Below, piece by piece: positions 16,878-27,178 of a stretch of DNA of 64,000 bases (the stretch's first letter is position 1; each line of letters opens with the position of its first letter). The translations under genes and the position numbers were made by a program. Source of the stretch: Engelhardtia mirabilis (GTDB lineage Bacteria; Planctomycetota; UBA1135; GCA-002686595). Below the pieces are notes generated by a model. The model ran no database searches and was not told where the DNA came from. It saw only the letters and a program-made list of their open reading frames with translations. The stretch lies in NCBI RefSeq assembly GCF_007748095.1, contig NZ_CP036287.1, positions 4,092,001 through 4,156,000 on the forward strand, written 5' to 3'.

Positions 16878-18095
16878 ATGAACTCCACCATGAAGATCGG
16901 AATCCTCTCCTGCAGCCCCAACTGCTACAGCACGCGACGGCTGAGGGAGGCGGCCCTGTCCCGTGGACACAAGGTCACGGTGCTGAACACGCTGCGCTTC
17001 AGCATCGACCTCGACAAGGGTCGGCCCGCCCTCTACTACAAGGGCAAGAGCCTCTCGACCTACGACGCGATCATCCCGCGCATCGGCGCCTCGATCACCT
17101 ACTTCGGCACCGCTGTCATTCGTCAGTTCGAGCAGATGGAGGTCTTCTGCGTCAACGGCGCAGCGGGTATCTCCAACTCCCGTGACAAGCTGCGTTCGCT
17201 GCAGATCCTGTCGCGCCACGACATCGGCATCCCGGCCACCGAGTTCGTCAAGAACCGGGCGGACGTGCTGCCGGCCATCGAGCGTGTCGGCGGCGCGCCG
17301 GTGATCATCAAGCTGCTCGAGGGCACCCAAGGGGTGGGCGTGATCCTGGCCGACAGCGAGAAGGTCGCCGAGGCGATCATCGAGACCCTGCAGAGCACGC
17401 GTCAGAACGTCCTGATCCAGAAGTTCGTCTCCGAGAGCAAGGGCAAGGACATTCGCGCCTTCGTGATCGGGGATCGCGTGGTCGCAGCCATGCGACGGGT
17501 GGCCCAGGGCAGCGAGTTCCGCAGCAACGTGCACCGCGGTGGCCGCACGGAGCTGGTCGACCTCGAACCTGCCTACGCCGAGGCCGCGGTGCGCGCGGCC
17601 CAGATCATGAACCTGCAGGTGGCCGGCGTGGACATGCTCGAGAGCAGCACAGGCCCCCAGATCATGGAGGTCAACTCCTCGCCGGGCCTCGAGGGCATCG
17701 AGGGAGCGACCAAGCTCGACATCGCCGGTGCGATCATCGACTACACCCAGGAGCACGTGCGCTTCCCCGAGCTCGACATCCGCCAGCGCCTGACCGTCAG
17801 CCGCGGCTACGGCGTCAGCGAACTGCACATCCCCGAGGGCTCGGAGTTCGTGGGTAAGACGATCGTCGCGTCGGGTCTGCGCGAGAAGGACATCGCCGTG
17901 CTGGCGCTACACCGCGGCAACACCGTCATCCCCAACCCCCGCGACAGCCGCGTGCTCGAAGGCGGCGACCGGATGATCTGCTTCGGCAAGCGCGAGTCCA
18001 TGAAAGACCTGATCCCCGAGCGCCGCAAGCGCCTGCGCAAGCGCAAGACCAAGGTGCTCGACACCGAGGTCCCCACGCACCTCGGCAACGAGTGA
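16878..18095 (+). CDS. rimK: RimK-type ATP-grasp glutamate ligase fused to an RCK_C domain
   Basis: A 405-residue protein. Residues 1-300 match RimK, which adds glutamates to the C-terminus of ribosomal protein S6: KIGILSCSPNCYSTRRL at the start, PRIGASITYFGTAVIRQFE, SRDKLRSLQ, and the ATP/Mg end block IMEVNSSPGLEGIE. After residue 310 comes an extra domain (SELHIPEGSEFVGKTI ... DRMICFGKRE), a typical RCK_C/TrkA_C fold that binds small ligands in potassium channels and transporters. RimK proteins usually end near residue 300. A basic tail (RRKRLRKRK) closes it. ATG 16878 is chosen; ATG 16890 would give the usual M-K-I start. Confidence 0.9.
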   Translation: MNSTMKIGILSCSPNCYSTRRLREAALSRGHKVTVLNTLRFSIDLDKGRPALYYKGKSLSTYDAIIPRIGASITYFGTAVIRQFEQMEVFCVNGAAGISNSRDKLRSLQILSRHDIGIPATEFVKNRADVLPAIERVGGAPVIIKLLEGTQGVGVILADSEKVAEAIIETLQSTRQNVLIQKFVSESKGKDIRAFVIGDRVVAAMRRVAQGSEFRSNVHRGGRTELVDLEPAYAEAAVRAAQIMNLQVAGVDMLESSTGPQIMEVNSSPGLEGIEGATKLDIAGAIIDYTQEHVRFPELDIRQRLTVSRGYGVSELHIPEGSEFVGKTIVASGLREKDIAVLALHRGNTVIPNPRDSRVLEGGDRMICFGKRESMKDLIPERRKRLRKRKTKVLDTEVPTHLGNE

Positions 18096-18459
18096 CGGCG
18101 AGCCGACGCCGCGAGGAAGCGCCGAGCCGGCCCGCGCCGACCGTGTGGCGCGCATGGGCGGCTGCTGCGCCTGCTCGCGCGGAGGGGTGCGGACCGGGCG
18201 GCGCTGAGGACGGACCCGGGAGAGGGAGCTGACCTGGCCTCCTCTCCCCCGGGCATCTCGCCCGGCGGGCCGCCGTCCGGTTGGTCGAGCCCTCCCCACC
18301 GGGCGCAGGAACGAGCTGGCACTCGAACAGATCGGCGTCACCCCTCGGCGGTGGCCATTCGTCGAGTGCCGGCGATAGTCCGCCAATCCCCCGAGGTGGT
18401 CGGTCGAGCCGCCGCTACCCTGCTGCGCCTTTTCGCCCGGCTCCCGCCCCTCGATCCCC
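18096..18459. other. Intergenic region between rimK and the SulP gene
   Basis: About 360 bases without a convincing gene. Both strands have open frames, but their composition fits GC-rich noise and they show no domain or signal. No strong hairpin with a T-run and no recognisable promoter was seen. It probably separates the rimK group from the transporter operon. Confidence 0.5.
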
Positions 18460-20015
<1,556 letters not shown>

Positions 20016-20016
<1 letters not shown>

Positions 20017-21041
20017 TGACCACCGAGCCCGAGCGAACCGACCGAGCCTCATCCCGTCGCGGAGCCTCGCTGCTGTTCGGCCTCGGGGGCCTGTTGCTCG
20101 CCCTGGCCGGCTGCGGAGGCGGCGCCACGGAGGCAGGTCAGGGCGACTATTGGCAGGGCTACGTGGAAGGCGACAACGTCTTTGCCGCGTCGTCCCAGGG
20201 CGGCAGCCTGGTGCGGATCGCGGTGGAGAAGGGACAGGCGGTAAAGAGCGGCGAACTGCTGTTCGAGCTCGACCCCGAACCCCAAGCGCTGCAAGTGGAG
20301 CAGGCGCGCGAGCGAGTGGCCCAGGCCGAGGCGCGCCTGGCCGACCTCGAGCGGGGCGTGCGCCCCAGCGAGCTCGCCGCGATCGAGGCGCGCCTCGCGG
20401 GCGCGAAGTCGGCCCTGGGGCGCGCGCGCGCGGACCTCGAGCGCCGTCGCGAGCTGTTCGAATCCTCGGGCCCCGACGTCGTCTCGAAGGAGGAGATCGA
20501 TCGCTTCGCCGCCGAGGTCGAGGTCGACGCCTTCAACGTCGCGAGCCTCGAGGCGGAGCTCGAAACCGCCAGGCTCGGCGGTCGCTCCGGCGCCGTCGAG
20601 GCAGCTCGACGGGAGGTCGCCACGTTGCGCATCGCCCAGCGCGAGGCCCAGTGGGCCCTGGACCAGAAACGGGTCACGGCCCCCACCGCTGCCCTGGTCC
20701 AGGACACCCTCTTCGACGTGGGCGAGGTCGTGCCCGCCGGCCGTCCGGTGGTCTCGCTGTTGCCGCCGGGCGGAGTGCTGGTGCGCTTCTTCGTGCCCCA
20801 GTCGGCCCTGCCGACCCTCGCCGCCGGCGACTCGGTGCAGGTGCGCGTGGACGGCCTCGAAGGCGAGTTCCAGGCACGGATCCGCTTCATCACCACCGAG
20901 GCCGAGTTCACCCCGCCGGTGATCTACAGCCGCGAGTCGCGCTCGAAGCTGGTGTTCATGGTCGAAGCCACTCCGGAGCCCGATGCCCTCGCGCGACTGC
21001 ACCCGGGGCAGCCCCTGGAGGTCAGGCCGGGCGCGCGGTGA
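20016..21041 (+). CDS. HlyD-family membrane fusion lipoprotein (YbhG-like)
   Basis: A 341-residue periplasmic adaptor with a hydrophobic N-terminus and lipobox L-A-G-C near residue 33. It has a lipoyl-like half motif (GSLVRIAVEKGQAVKSGELLFELDP, here quoted in parts: residues 61-85), a long alpha-hairpin (about 90-215) with many E, A and R residues, and the second half near 220-250 (VTAPTAALVQDTLFDVGEVV). It links the inner-membrane ABC exporter to an outer-membrane channel. ATG 20016 overlaps the SulP stop, and its own TGA overlaps the GTG of the ATPase gene. Confidence 0.88.
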
Positions 21042-21979
21042 GCGACGGCGAAGCAGGCGCGCCCCCGCCCGTGATCGACGTGCAGGGGGTCACCAAGGCC
21101 TTCGGTGCGAAGACCGTGGTCGACCACATCGACATGTGCGTCCGCGCCGGGGAGATCTACGGCTTCCTGGGCCCCAACGGCTCGGGCAAGACGACCTTCC
21201 TGCGGATGCTCTGCGGCCTCTTGACGCCCGACGAGGGCACGGGCACCTGCCTGGGCTTCGACATCCGCCGCGAGTCCCTCTCGATCAAGCGCGAGGTCGG
21301 CTACATGACCCAGCGCTTCAGCCACTACGAGGACCTCAGCATCCGCGAGAACCTCGACTTCGTGGCGCGGCTGTACGGCATCCCGAAGCGGCGCGCGGCG
21401 GTGGATCAGACCCTGGAGCAGTTGGGGCTGGTCGAACGCCAGCGGCAGCTCGCCGGCCAGCTCTCAGGCGGTTGGAAGCAGCGCCTGGCCCTGGCGGCCT
21501 GCCTTCTGCACCAGCCCAAGCTGCTGCTGCTCGACGAGCCCACGGCCGGCGTCGACCCCAAGGCGCGGCGCGACTTCTGGGAGCAGATCCACGGGCTGGC
21601 CGCCAAGGGCCTGACGGTGATGATCACCACCCACTACATGGACGAGGCCGAGCGCTGCCACCGCCTGGCCTACATCGCCCGCGGCCGCCTGATGACGCGC
21701 GGCACCGTGGAAGAGGTGATCGAACGCGCGGCCCTGGCCACCTTCGAGGTGCGCGCCGGCAATCGCCCGGAGCTGATCGCGCGTCTGCGCTCGGCGCCGG
21801 CCATCGCCCAGGTGGTGCCCTTCGGCAACTCCCTGCACGTCAGCGGTCCGGACCGCCGGGCCATCGAAGCGGTGCTGGCGGAGCAGGTCGGCTCGGACAG
21901 CGCTTGGAAGCAGATCGACTCCAGCCTCGAGGACGTCTTCATCAGCCTGATGACCGAAGCGGAGCGAGCGCCGCGATGA
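21038..21979 (+). CDS. ABC exporter ATP-binding protein (YbhF/CcmA-like)
   Basis: A 313-residue ABC ATPase. Walker A is GPNGSGKTTF, the Q-loop lies in GYMTQRFSHYED, the signature is LSGGWKQRLALA, Walker B is LLLLDEPTAGVD, and the H-loop is ITTHYMDEA. The C-terminal extension of about 80 residues is typical of drug or multidrug export ATPases. The start GTG 21038 overlaps the HlyD-like stop (GTGA), and its stop overlaps the permease ATG, so all three are coupled. YbhF of E. coli is a tandem ATPase, whereas this one has a single nucleotide-binding domain. Confidence 0.92.
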   Translation: MSDGEAGAPPPVIDVQGVTKAFGAKTVVDHIDMCVRAGEIYGFLGPNGSGKTTFLRMLCGLLTPDEGTGTCLGFDIRRESLSIKREVGYMTQRFSHYEDLSIRENLDFVARLYGIPKRRAAVDQTLEQLGLVERQRQLAGQLSGGWKQRLALAACLLHQPKLLLLDEPTAGVDPKARRDFWEQIHGLAAKGLTVMITTHYMDEAERCHRLAYIARGRLMTRGTVEEVIERAALATFEVRAGNRPELIARLRSAPAIAQVVPFGNSLHVSGPDRRAIEAVLAEQVGSDSAWKQIDSSLEDVFISLMTEAERAPR

Positions 21980-23112
21980 ACCGCGTCTTCTCGCTGACTC
22001 GGCTGTTCGCGATCGTCGCCAAGGAGTTCGTCCAGATGCGGCGCGATCGGCTGACCTTCGCGATGGTGCTCGGCATCCCGCTGATGCAGCTCGTGTTGTT
22101 CGGCTTCGCGATCAACTCCGACCCCCGCCACCTGCCCACGGCGGCGCTGATCGAGGACCACAGCGCCTTCTCCCGCGGCTTGATCGCGGCCATGGAGAAC
22201 AGCGAGTACTTCGACCTGACGGAGGTGGTCGAAAGCGAGGCCCGGGCCCAGGAGCTGATCGAGCGCGGCGAGGTGCAGTTCGTGCTGCACGTGCCCCAGG
22301 GCTTCGCGCGGGACCTGCTGCGGGGCGAGCGCCCGCAGTTGCTGCTGCTCGCCGACGCCACCGACCCGGCGGCGACCAGCAACGCCCTGGCCTCCCTCGA
22401 CGAGGTGCTGCGGCGCGTGCTCGGCCGCGAGCTCGACGGACCCAACGCCTGGCTGCTATCGACCCCGCCGGCCGCGGCCCTGGTGGTCCACGCCGCCTAC
22501 AACCCTGAGCGCATCAGCCAGTACAACATCGTGCCCGGGCTGATGGGCGTGGTCCTGACCATGACCATGGTGCTGATCACGGGCCTGGCGATCACCCGCG
22601 AGAGCGAGCGCGGCACGATGGAGAACCTGCTCGCCACGCCAGCCCGTCCGGTGGAGATCACCCTCGGCAAGATCATCCCCTACGTCCTGATGGGCTACCT
22701 CCAGGCCGGGCTGATCCTGCTGGCGGCCAAGTTCCTGTTCGCGGTCCCGATGGTCGGCAGCATCCCCCTCCTCGCGGCGGTGACCTTGATCTTCATCGCC
22801 GCCAACCTGGCGATCGGCATCACCTTCTCGACGATCGCCCGCAACCAGCTCCAGGCGATGCAGATGGGCTTCTTCTTCTTCCTGCCCTCGATCCTGCTGT
22901 CGGGCTTCATGTTCCCCTTCCGCGGCCTGCCGGTCTGGGCCCAGTACATCGGCGAGGTGCTGCCCCTGACGCACTTCCTGCGGATCGTGCGCGGCATCCT
23001 GCTCAAGGGCAACGGCATCGAGGCGATCGCGCACGAGGTCGGGCCCATGGCCCTGTTCGCGCTCGTCGCTCTGTTGATCGGCTTGACCCGCTTCCGGCAG
23101 ACCTTGGACTGA
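21976..23112 (+). CDS. ABC-2 type exporter permease (YbhS/YbhR-like)
   Basis: A 378-residue inner-membrane permease. One helix near the N-terminus is followed by a large periplasmic domain of about 150 residues and five further helices, the usual ABC-2 plan. The segment ESERGTMENLLATPARPVEI matches the conserved cytoplasmic loop, and FPFRGLPVWAQYIGEVLPLTHF the conserved end block. ATG 21976 overlaps the ATPase stop. E. coli ybhS-ybhR has two permeases; here only one is present, so it probably works as a homodimer. The substrate is unknown, possibly a drug or a lipid-like compound. Confidence 0.9.
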   Translation: MNRVFSLTRLFAIVAKEFVQMRRDRLTFAMVLGIPLMQLVLFGFAINSDPRHLPTAALIEDHSAFSRGLIAAMENSEYFDLTEVVESEARAQELIERGEVQFVLHVPQGFARDLLRGERPQLLLLADATDPAATSNALASLDEVLRRVLGRELDGPNAWLLSTPPAAALVVHAAYNPERISQYNIVPGLMGVVLTMTMVLITGLAITRESERGTMENLLATPARPVEITLGKIIPYVLMGYLQAGLILLAAKFLFAVPMVGSIPLLAAVTLIFIAANLAIGITFSTIARNQLQAMQMGFFFFLPSILLSGFMFPFRGLPVWAQYIGEVLPLTHFLRIVRGILLKGNGIEAIAHEVGPMALFALVALLIGLTRFRQTLD

Positions 23113-23145
23113 GCGCGAGCCGTCCGGCGCCGCGCGGGGTCGGCT

Positions 23146-23426
23146 TCACGGGTCCGTCGGCCGCAGGGCGTGGTCGAGCCGATCCGGCGTCCCAGGCGGT
23201 TGCCCTCGACCGAGTCGTAGAGGAAGTGGATCCCCAGGTCGACCCGCGAGAGGTCGCACTCCATCGCCGCCTCGGCGAAGCTGTCGAAGGAGCGCTCGGG
23301 CGGCTGAATCTCGAGCTTGCCGGAGTAGGGGCCGGCCCGATCCACCAGCGGTGTGTCCATCGTGAAAGAGTGCTGCGCGCCGAACGTGTCCTCGAGCACC
23401 GCCACGGCCGCCGCACTGGCACAGCC
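23146..23426 (-). pseudogene. 3' part of a PAP2/vanadium-haloperoxidase-like gene, after the intron
   Basis: Reading from 23426, the frame gives GCASAAAVAVLEDTFG, then QHSFTMDTPLVDRAG, and the end block RSFDSFAEAAMECDLSRV with VDLGIHFLYDSVEGNRLG, the classical C-terminal signature of vanadium-haloperoxidase/PAP2 proteins. It continues directly the gene part that stops at 25428. The frame has no stop for long after residue R-I-G; a neighbouring frame stops at 23146 after a plausible tail, suggesting another frameshift near 23185. No S-G-H motif is read at the splice junction. Confidence 0.72.
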
Positions 23427-23481
23427 ATTGGTAGACCTCAGGCGCGGTGGCGCGCGGGCTCCGTTTCCTGAGGTCCCCTTT

Positions 23482-23515
23482 CAAACCGTGCGTGCGAATT
23501 TCCCGCACACGGCTT
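23482..23515 (-). ncRNA. Group II intron domain V catalytic hairpin
   Basis: A 34-nt minus-strand hairpin begins AAGCCGTGTGCGG and closes GCACGCACGGTTT. It contains the AGC catalytic triad and an internal bulge as in known domain V sequences. It sits about 55 bases before the intron 3' end, followed by the domain VI stem. Confidence 0.8.
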
Positions 23516-23528
23516 ACCGATGGTCTCT

Positions 23529-24849
23529 TCACGACGCATGCGTGCCTCCGGGGTAGCGAATGGTGCCGAGCAGCTTGTGGAGTCCGAAGTCATGGACGAA
23601 ACGAGTATGGGGCCAGTCGGAGTGGGAGAAAGGACGACGCTTCCAGCCCTCGCGCTGGGCGAGCAGGCGCACCAGTCGGGAGGTCACGAAGCGGTCCACA
23701 GAGCCAAACTGCTTCGAGGCGTTGCCGGTGCGAAAGTAGTTGCCCCAGCCCCGCAGGACCGGGTTCAGGACCGCGATCACATCGCGTATGTCCCGCAGAC
23801 CCGCCCAGCGGCGCCGATTCGTCAGCTCTCGCACGCGATCACGCACGGCGTTCATCGCTCGATGCGACGGCCAGCGGAAGAGGTAGCACCCCCCCTTGAA
23901 GACCGACTGCACCAAACGAAGATAACAGCCCAGGAAGTCAAAGCCTTCCTTCCCGATCTCAAGCTCGACCAGTTTCGTCTTCGTCGGGTGCAGCTCGAGG
24001 CGCAGGTTGGCCAGGATGCCCTGGAGCCGGCGCAGCGCCTCCGCGGCTTGGCTGCGGCGCCGGCACATCACGACGAGGTCGTCCGCATGGCGGACGAGCT
24101 GCCCCAGATGCGACCAATCGCGTTGCCACGCCTCGTCGAGTGCGTCGAGGTAGATGTTGGCGAGCAGCGGCGAAATCACACCACCCTGGGGAGTCCCCGT
24201 GGTGGCCTTGCGCACGCTGCCCTCCTCCAAGACCCCGGCTCGAAGCCACTTCCAAAGAAGCTTCAGGACCCGTCGGTCCGAGACTCGGCGAGCGATGCGA
24301 TCCATCAAGACGTCTTGGTCGATCGCATCGAAGAAGCCCGCTATGTCGGCGTCGACCACCCAATGGTGGCTACGATTGCCCGCCACGCGCAGCTGTTCTT
24401 TCGCCTGCGTCGCGCTGCGCTTCGGCCGAAAGCCGTAAGAGCAAGGCTGGAAGTCCGCCTCGAAGATCGGCTCGAGGACGAGCTTCGCGGCCTGCTGCAC
24501 GACACGGTCCCGCACCGTCGGAATGCCCAAGGGGCGGGTACGCCCATCAGGCTTGGGGATGTACTGCCGCCGGACCGGACTGGGGCGGTACTTCCCATCT
24601 CGTAGCTGCTGCTGGATCAAATCCAGAAACGCGGCGACGCCCGCGGCTTCGATGGAGGCGATCGTCTCGCCGTCCACTCCCGCCGCGCCGCCGTTCGCGC
24701 GCACGCGCTTCCACGCCTCCAGCAAGACCTCACCTCGCCAGATCCGGTCGTACAGGGCGTGGAAACGCCGCTCCCGGCTGCACTTGGCTGCCGCGTAGAG
24801 CTTGCGTTGCAGGCATCGGACTTTGTCAGGGGGGGTTGTTGGCCTTCAC
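23529..24849 (-). CDS. ltrA: Group II intron reverse transcriptase/maturase, with an N-terminal one-base frameshift
   Basis: The frame from 24725 (TTG) to 23529 gives RT domains and maturase domain X: ANGGAAGVDG, PKPDGRTRPLGIPTV, TPQGGVISPLLANIYLD, the active site RHADDLVVM, and GWGNYFR near the end. No HNH endonuclease follows. The frame is really open further upstream: codons for DKVRCLQRKLYAAAK, a typical group II N-terminus, precede it. The natural start is probably GTG 24849 (V-K-A-N-N-P-P), which joins the frame only if the run of seven G at 24829-24835 (plus strand) were six. So either the gene is frameshifted or this homopolymer is miscalled. Confidence 0.85.
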
Positions 24850-25427
24850 GGCATGCCCTCACCCGTTCCTGCAAACACAAGCATGACCAAAGCAGGGCCC
24901 CTTCCCTCGTCCCGACTTTCACCGGGCGTCAACAGCACTACGAGCCCCTCGGACTCCCTTCCGGCACGACACCACTTCGCATTCCGCTCATAGGCGTCGC
25001 CTGCGCTCGACGTGAGCCGCCGGTTAGGGTCTCTCCTGTTCCGTGACGAGCTGTCGCTGCGTGCTCTCCTCCGTACCCCGGGGGTGTCCTGCGCCGCTCC
25101 GGATTCTTGCGCGCAGTCTGTTGCCTTCGCCGTGACATGACCGGCTCGGCCGACCCCTCCCTTTCGGGGGCTTCTCTCTCGGGGCTGCAAGGTTCGCTTA
25201 TGGCTGGGCCCGCAGCCTTGCTCCCCGCACGGCAGGCCTACGCCCACCGTCGGGCTCTCGACGCTCCGCTCAGACGGCGGGATCTCTCCCGACGCCCGGA
25301 GCCTGCTACCTGGCTCTCCGGCGACTACCAGGGCGGGACTTCCACCCGCGAGCTCGTCACGGCCTGCGAGCCAGCCCTCTCCAGTCCCCCTCCGGGGGAC
25401 CGGGAGGGAGTTCGCGTCAGGACGCAC

Positions 25428-26460
25428 CATGGGCAGAGGGTACGAGGGAAAGGCGTAGGTGTACCGATGGGTGTTGCTCCAGTCGGGCTCCGCCAGCGTG
25501 TCCGGGTTGCCGTCGTGCTCGGCCCAGCGAATCGCGGCGTAGGGTCGCCAGTGGTTGTAGGAGATCTTGTTTTCGAAGGCGTTCACGCAGGCGTCGTAGA
25601 CCGCCATCTCGAGCAGGGCGAACAGGCGCGTGGCCTCCCACAGGTCGAGGTCCTCTTCCGTCACCTGCCGCCGCGCCAGGCGGTTGTGCGAGTTCTCCAC
25701 GAAGTCCTTCCACCACCGGGCCAGGTGGCTCTGGTCCGCGCTGCGCGTCGCGCTCTCGAAGCGGCCGAGCTGGCTGACCTCGTCGAACGCGCGCGGGTAG
25801 GCCTCGCTGTCGATGGCCGGCGGCGGAGGACTGCGGAATCGGTCGCAGCGCTCGAGCACGAAGGGCCGCGCCCGCGCCACCCGGCTCCGAAGAAGAAGCC
25901 ATCCGGCGTGCCGCTGTGCTCGTCGAACTCGGCGTAGACCCCGGCCCGATGGGATGCCGGCTGTACTCCCCCTCGCCGTTCCACCCGTCGGCGACCCGCC
26001 GGGCCAGCACGGCGGCGGCTGCAGCGCGACCGAGGGCCTCGCCGCCCATCGAACCGGCGCCGTCGCCGGCGCTCGCCAGGCCCTCCTCGAGCAGGCCGAG
26101 CAGGTCCTGGGCCCGGTCGGGGTAGTGGTCGACCGCGACCTCGAAGGCCGCCCGGGCCGCGGCGACCAGGGGGTCCGCTGGCGGCTCCTCGCCGCGGTAG
26201 GCGTAGCTCTCGTAGCGGGGCCTGATCACATTGAGGGCGTCGTGCACCGCCAGGTGCATCATCGCGGCGGCAGGCAGCCCCTTGAGGGTCAGGAAGCCGT
26301 CCTCCTGCTGCGCGATGGCGAGCAGCTGACCGTTCCACTCTCGGGCCAGGTCGGCCTGCGCCTGGGCGCCGAGCGGCGCCGGCGGCGCGTCGTTGGTCGG
26401 GGTGTGGGCGCAGGCGCCGGCCAGGGGCGCCAGCAAGACGAGCGTTGCGCGGGACTGCAT
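25428..26460 (-). pseudogene. 5' part of a PAP2/vanadium-haloperoxidase-like lipoprotein gene, frameshifted
   Basis: From ATG 26460 the product starts with a lipobox (APLAGAC), then residues such as MHLAVHDALNVIRPRYESY and VADGWNGEGEYSRHP typical of bacterial vanadium haloperoxidases. Two single-base losses in G-runs are needed to keep the frame: near 25946 (CCGGGGTC) and near 25887 (CCGGGTGG). After the second, the frame reads WWKDFVENSHNRLARR and FENKISYNHWRPYAAIRW, then TYAFPSYPLPM, where the group II intron begins. It is broken three ways, unless the two shifts are sequencing errors. Predicted exported phosphatase or haloperoxidase. Confidence 0.75.
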
Positions 26461-26480
26461 CCTCTTGCCTCCTCGGTCCG

Positions 26481-27062
26481 GTGGCGGTGGCCGGAGTCAT
26501 CGGGAAGCGGCGGCTCGCGGACGCACCACACGCCACGTACCTGTTGACTCCTGCCGGTGGGGCCCCGGGCCCGCTGATCGATCAGATGGCCGTCAGGGGA
26601 CAGCAGTTGGCGCGCGACCTGACCGACGAGGACCTCGATCCCGCCTTCCTCGCGTGGAGCATGCATGCACGCATGAACACCGAGGCCCTGCCCCCGGGCC
26701 GACTGGTGCTGGAGTTCGCCTTCGAGGGCGTGCCCGAGAGCCTGAGTCGCTTCTGGCTCGTCAGCGAGGAGCGCGTGGTCGACTTGTGTATCCGGCCCCC
26801 CGGGCTCGACACGGACCTCCTGGTGCTCGCGGACCTGCGCCGCTTCGTCGGGACCTGGCGTGGCTTCCGCGACCTGCGGGCCGAGCTGAAGGCGGGGACG
26901 ATCCGTCTCAGCGGACCGGTGGAGCTGCAGCGCCAGTTCCCCGCTTGGCTGCTCCGCAGCGGACTGGCGCCCTACGAGCGCAGGCGCGACGGACGGGAGC
27001 GCCGCCTGTTCGAGGCCAGCCGCCGCGACGATCGATCGGCGGCGACGCCGCCAACGGTCTGA
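26481..27062 (+). pseudogene. 5'-truncated HxlR-type regulator with SCP2-like C-terminal domain
   Basis: The frame begins inside a winged-helix wing (GVIGKRRLADAPHATYLLTP), the last part of a HxlR DNA-binding domain, and then continues with an SCP2-like sterol-binding domain: LTDEDLDPAFLAWSM, LPPGRLVLEFAFEG, VDLCIRPPGLDTDL, LSGPVELQRQFPAWL. The helix-turn-helix itself is missing; upstream is the start of the haloperoxidase-like gene on the other strand. GTG 26481 could serve as a start, but the product would not bind DNA normally. It is probably the remnant of a rearrangement. Confidence 0.6.
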
Positions 27063-27178
27063 GCGGGTATCCGGCGTCCCGCAGGGAGGCCATACTCGCG
27101 AGTGCTGGCCCGAGATCCACGGGCGCGCCGCGGTCGACGCCCTCCGAGCTCGGCCGCGGCGCCCGGACTCCCAGAACG

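Larger units (their letters stand above)
23427..25427 (-). mobile_element. Group II intron (about 2.0 kb) inserted in the haloperoxidase-like gene
   Basis: On the minus strand the element starts GTGCG at 25427 and ends ...CCAAT at 23427, matching group II ends (GUGYG ... AY). Just inside the 3' end is a domain V hairpin and a domain VI-like stem GACCTCAGG / CCTGAGGTC with a bulged A. It encodes a reverse transcriptase/maturase. Removing 23427..25427 joins codon ATG to GGC in frame and restores the interrupted protein family pattern. The 5' region has a characteristic GGTGGAAGTCCCGCC segment. Length 2,001 bases. Confidence 0.85.

Noticed and set aside
16878..18095. A RimB-like partner for RimK
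   Set aside because: RimB is a small retropepsin-like protein; none of the neighbours has that fold. The aspartoacylase-like gene is a different family.
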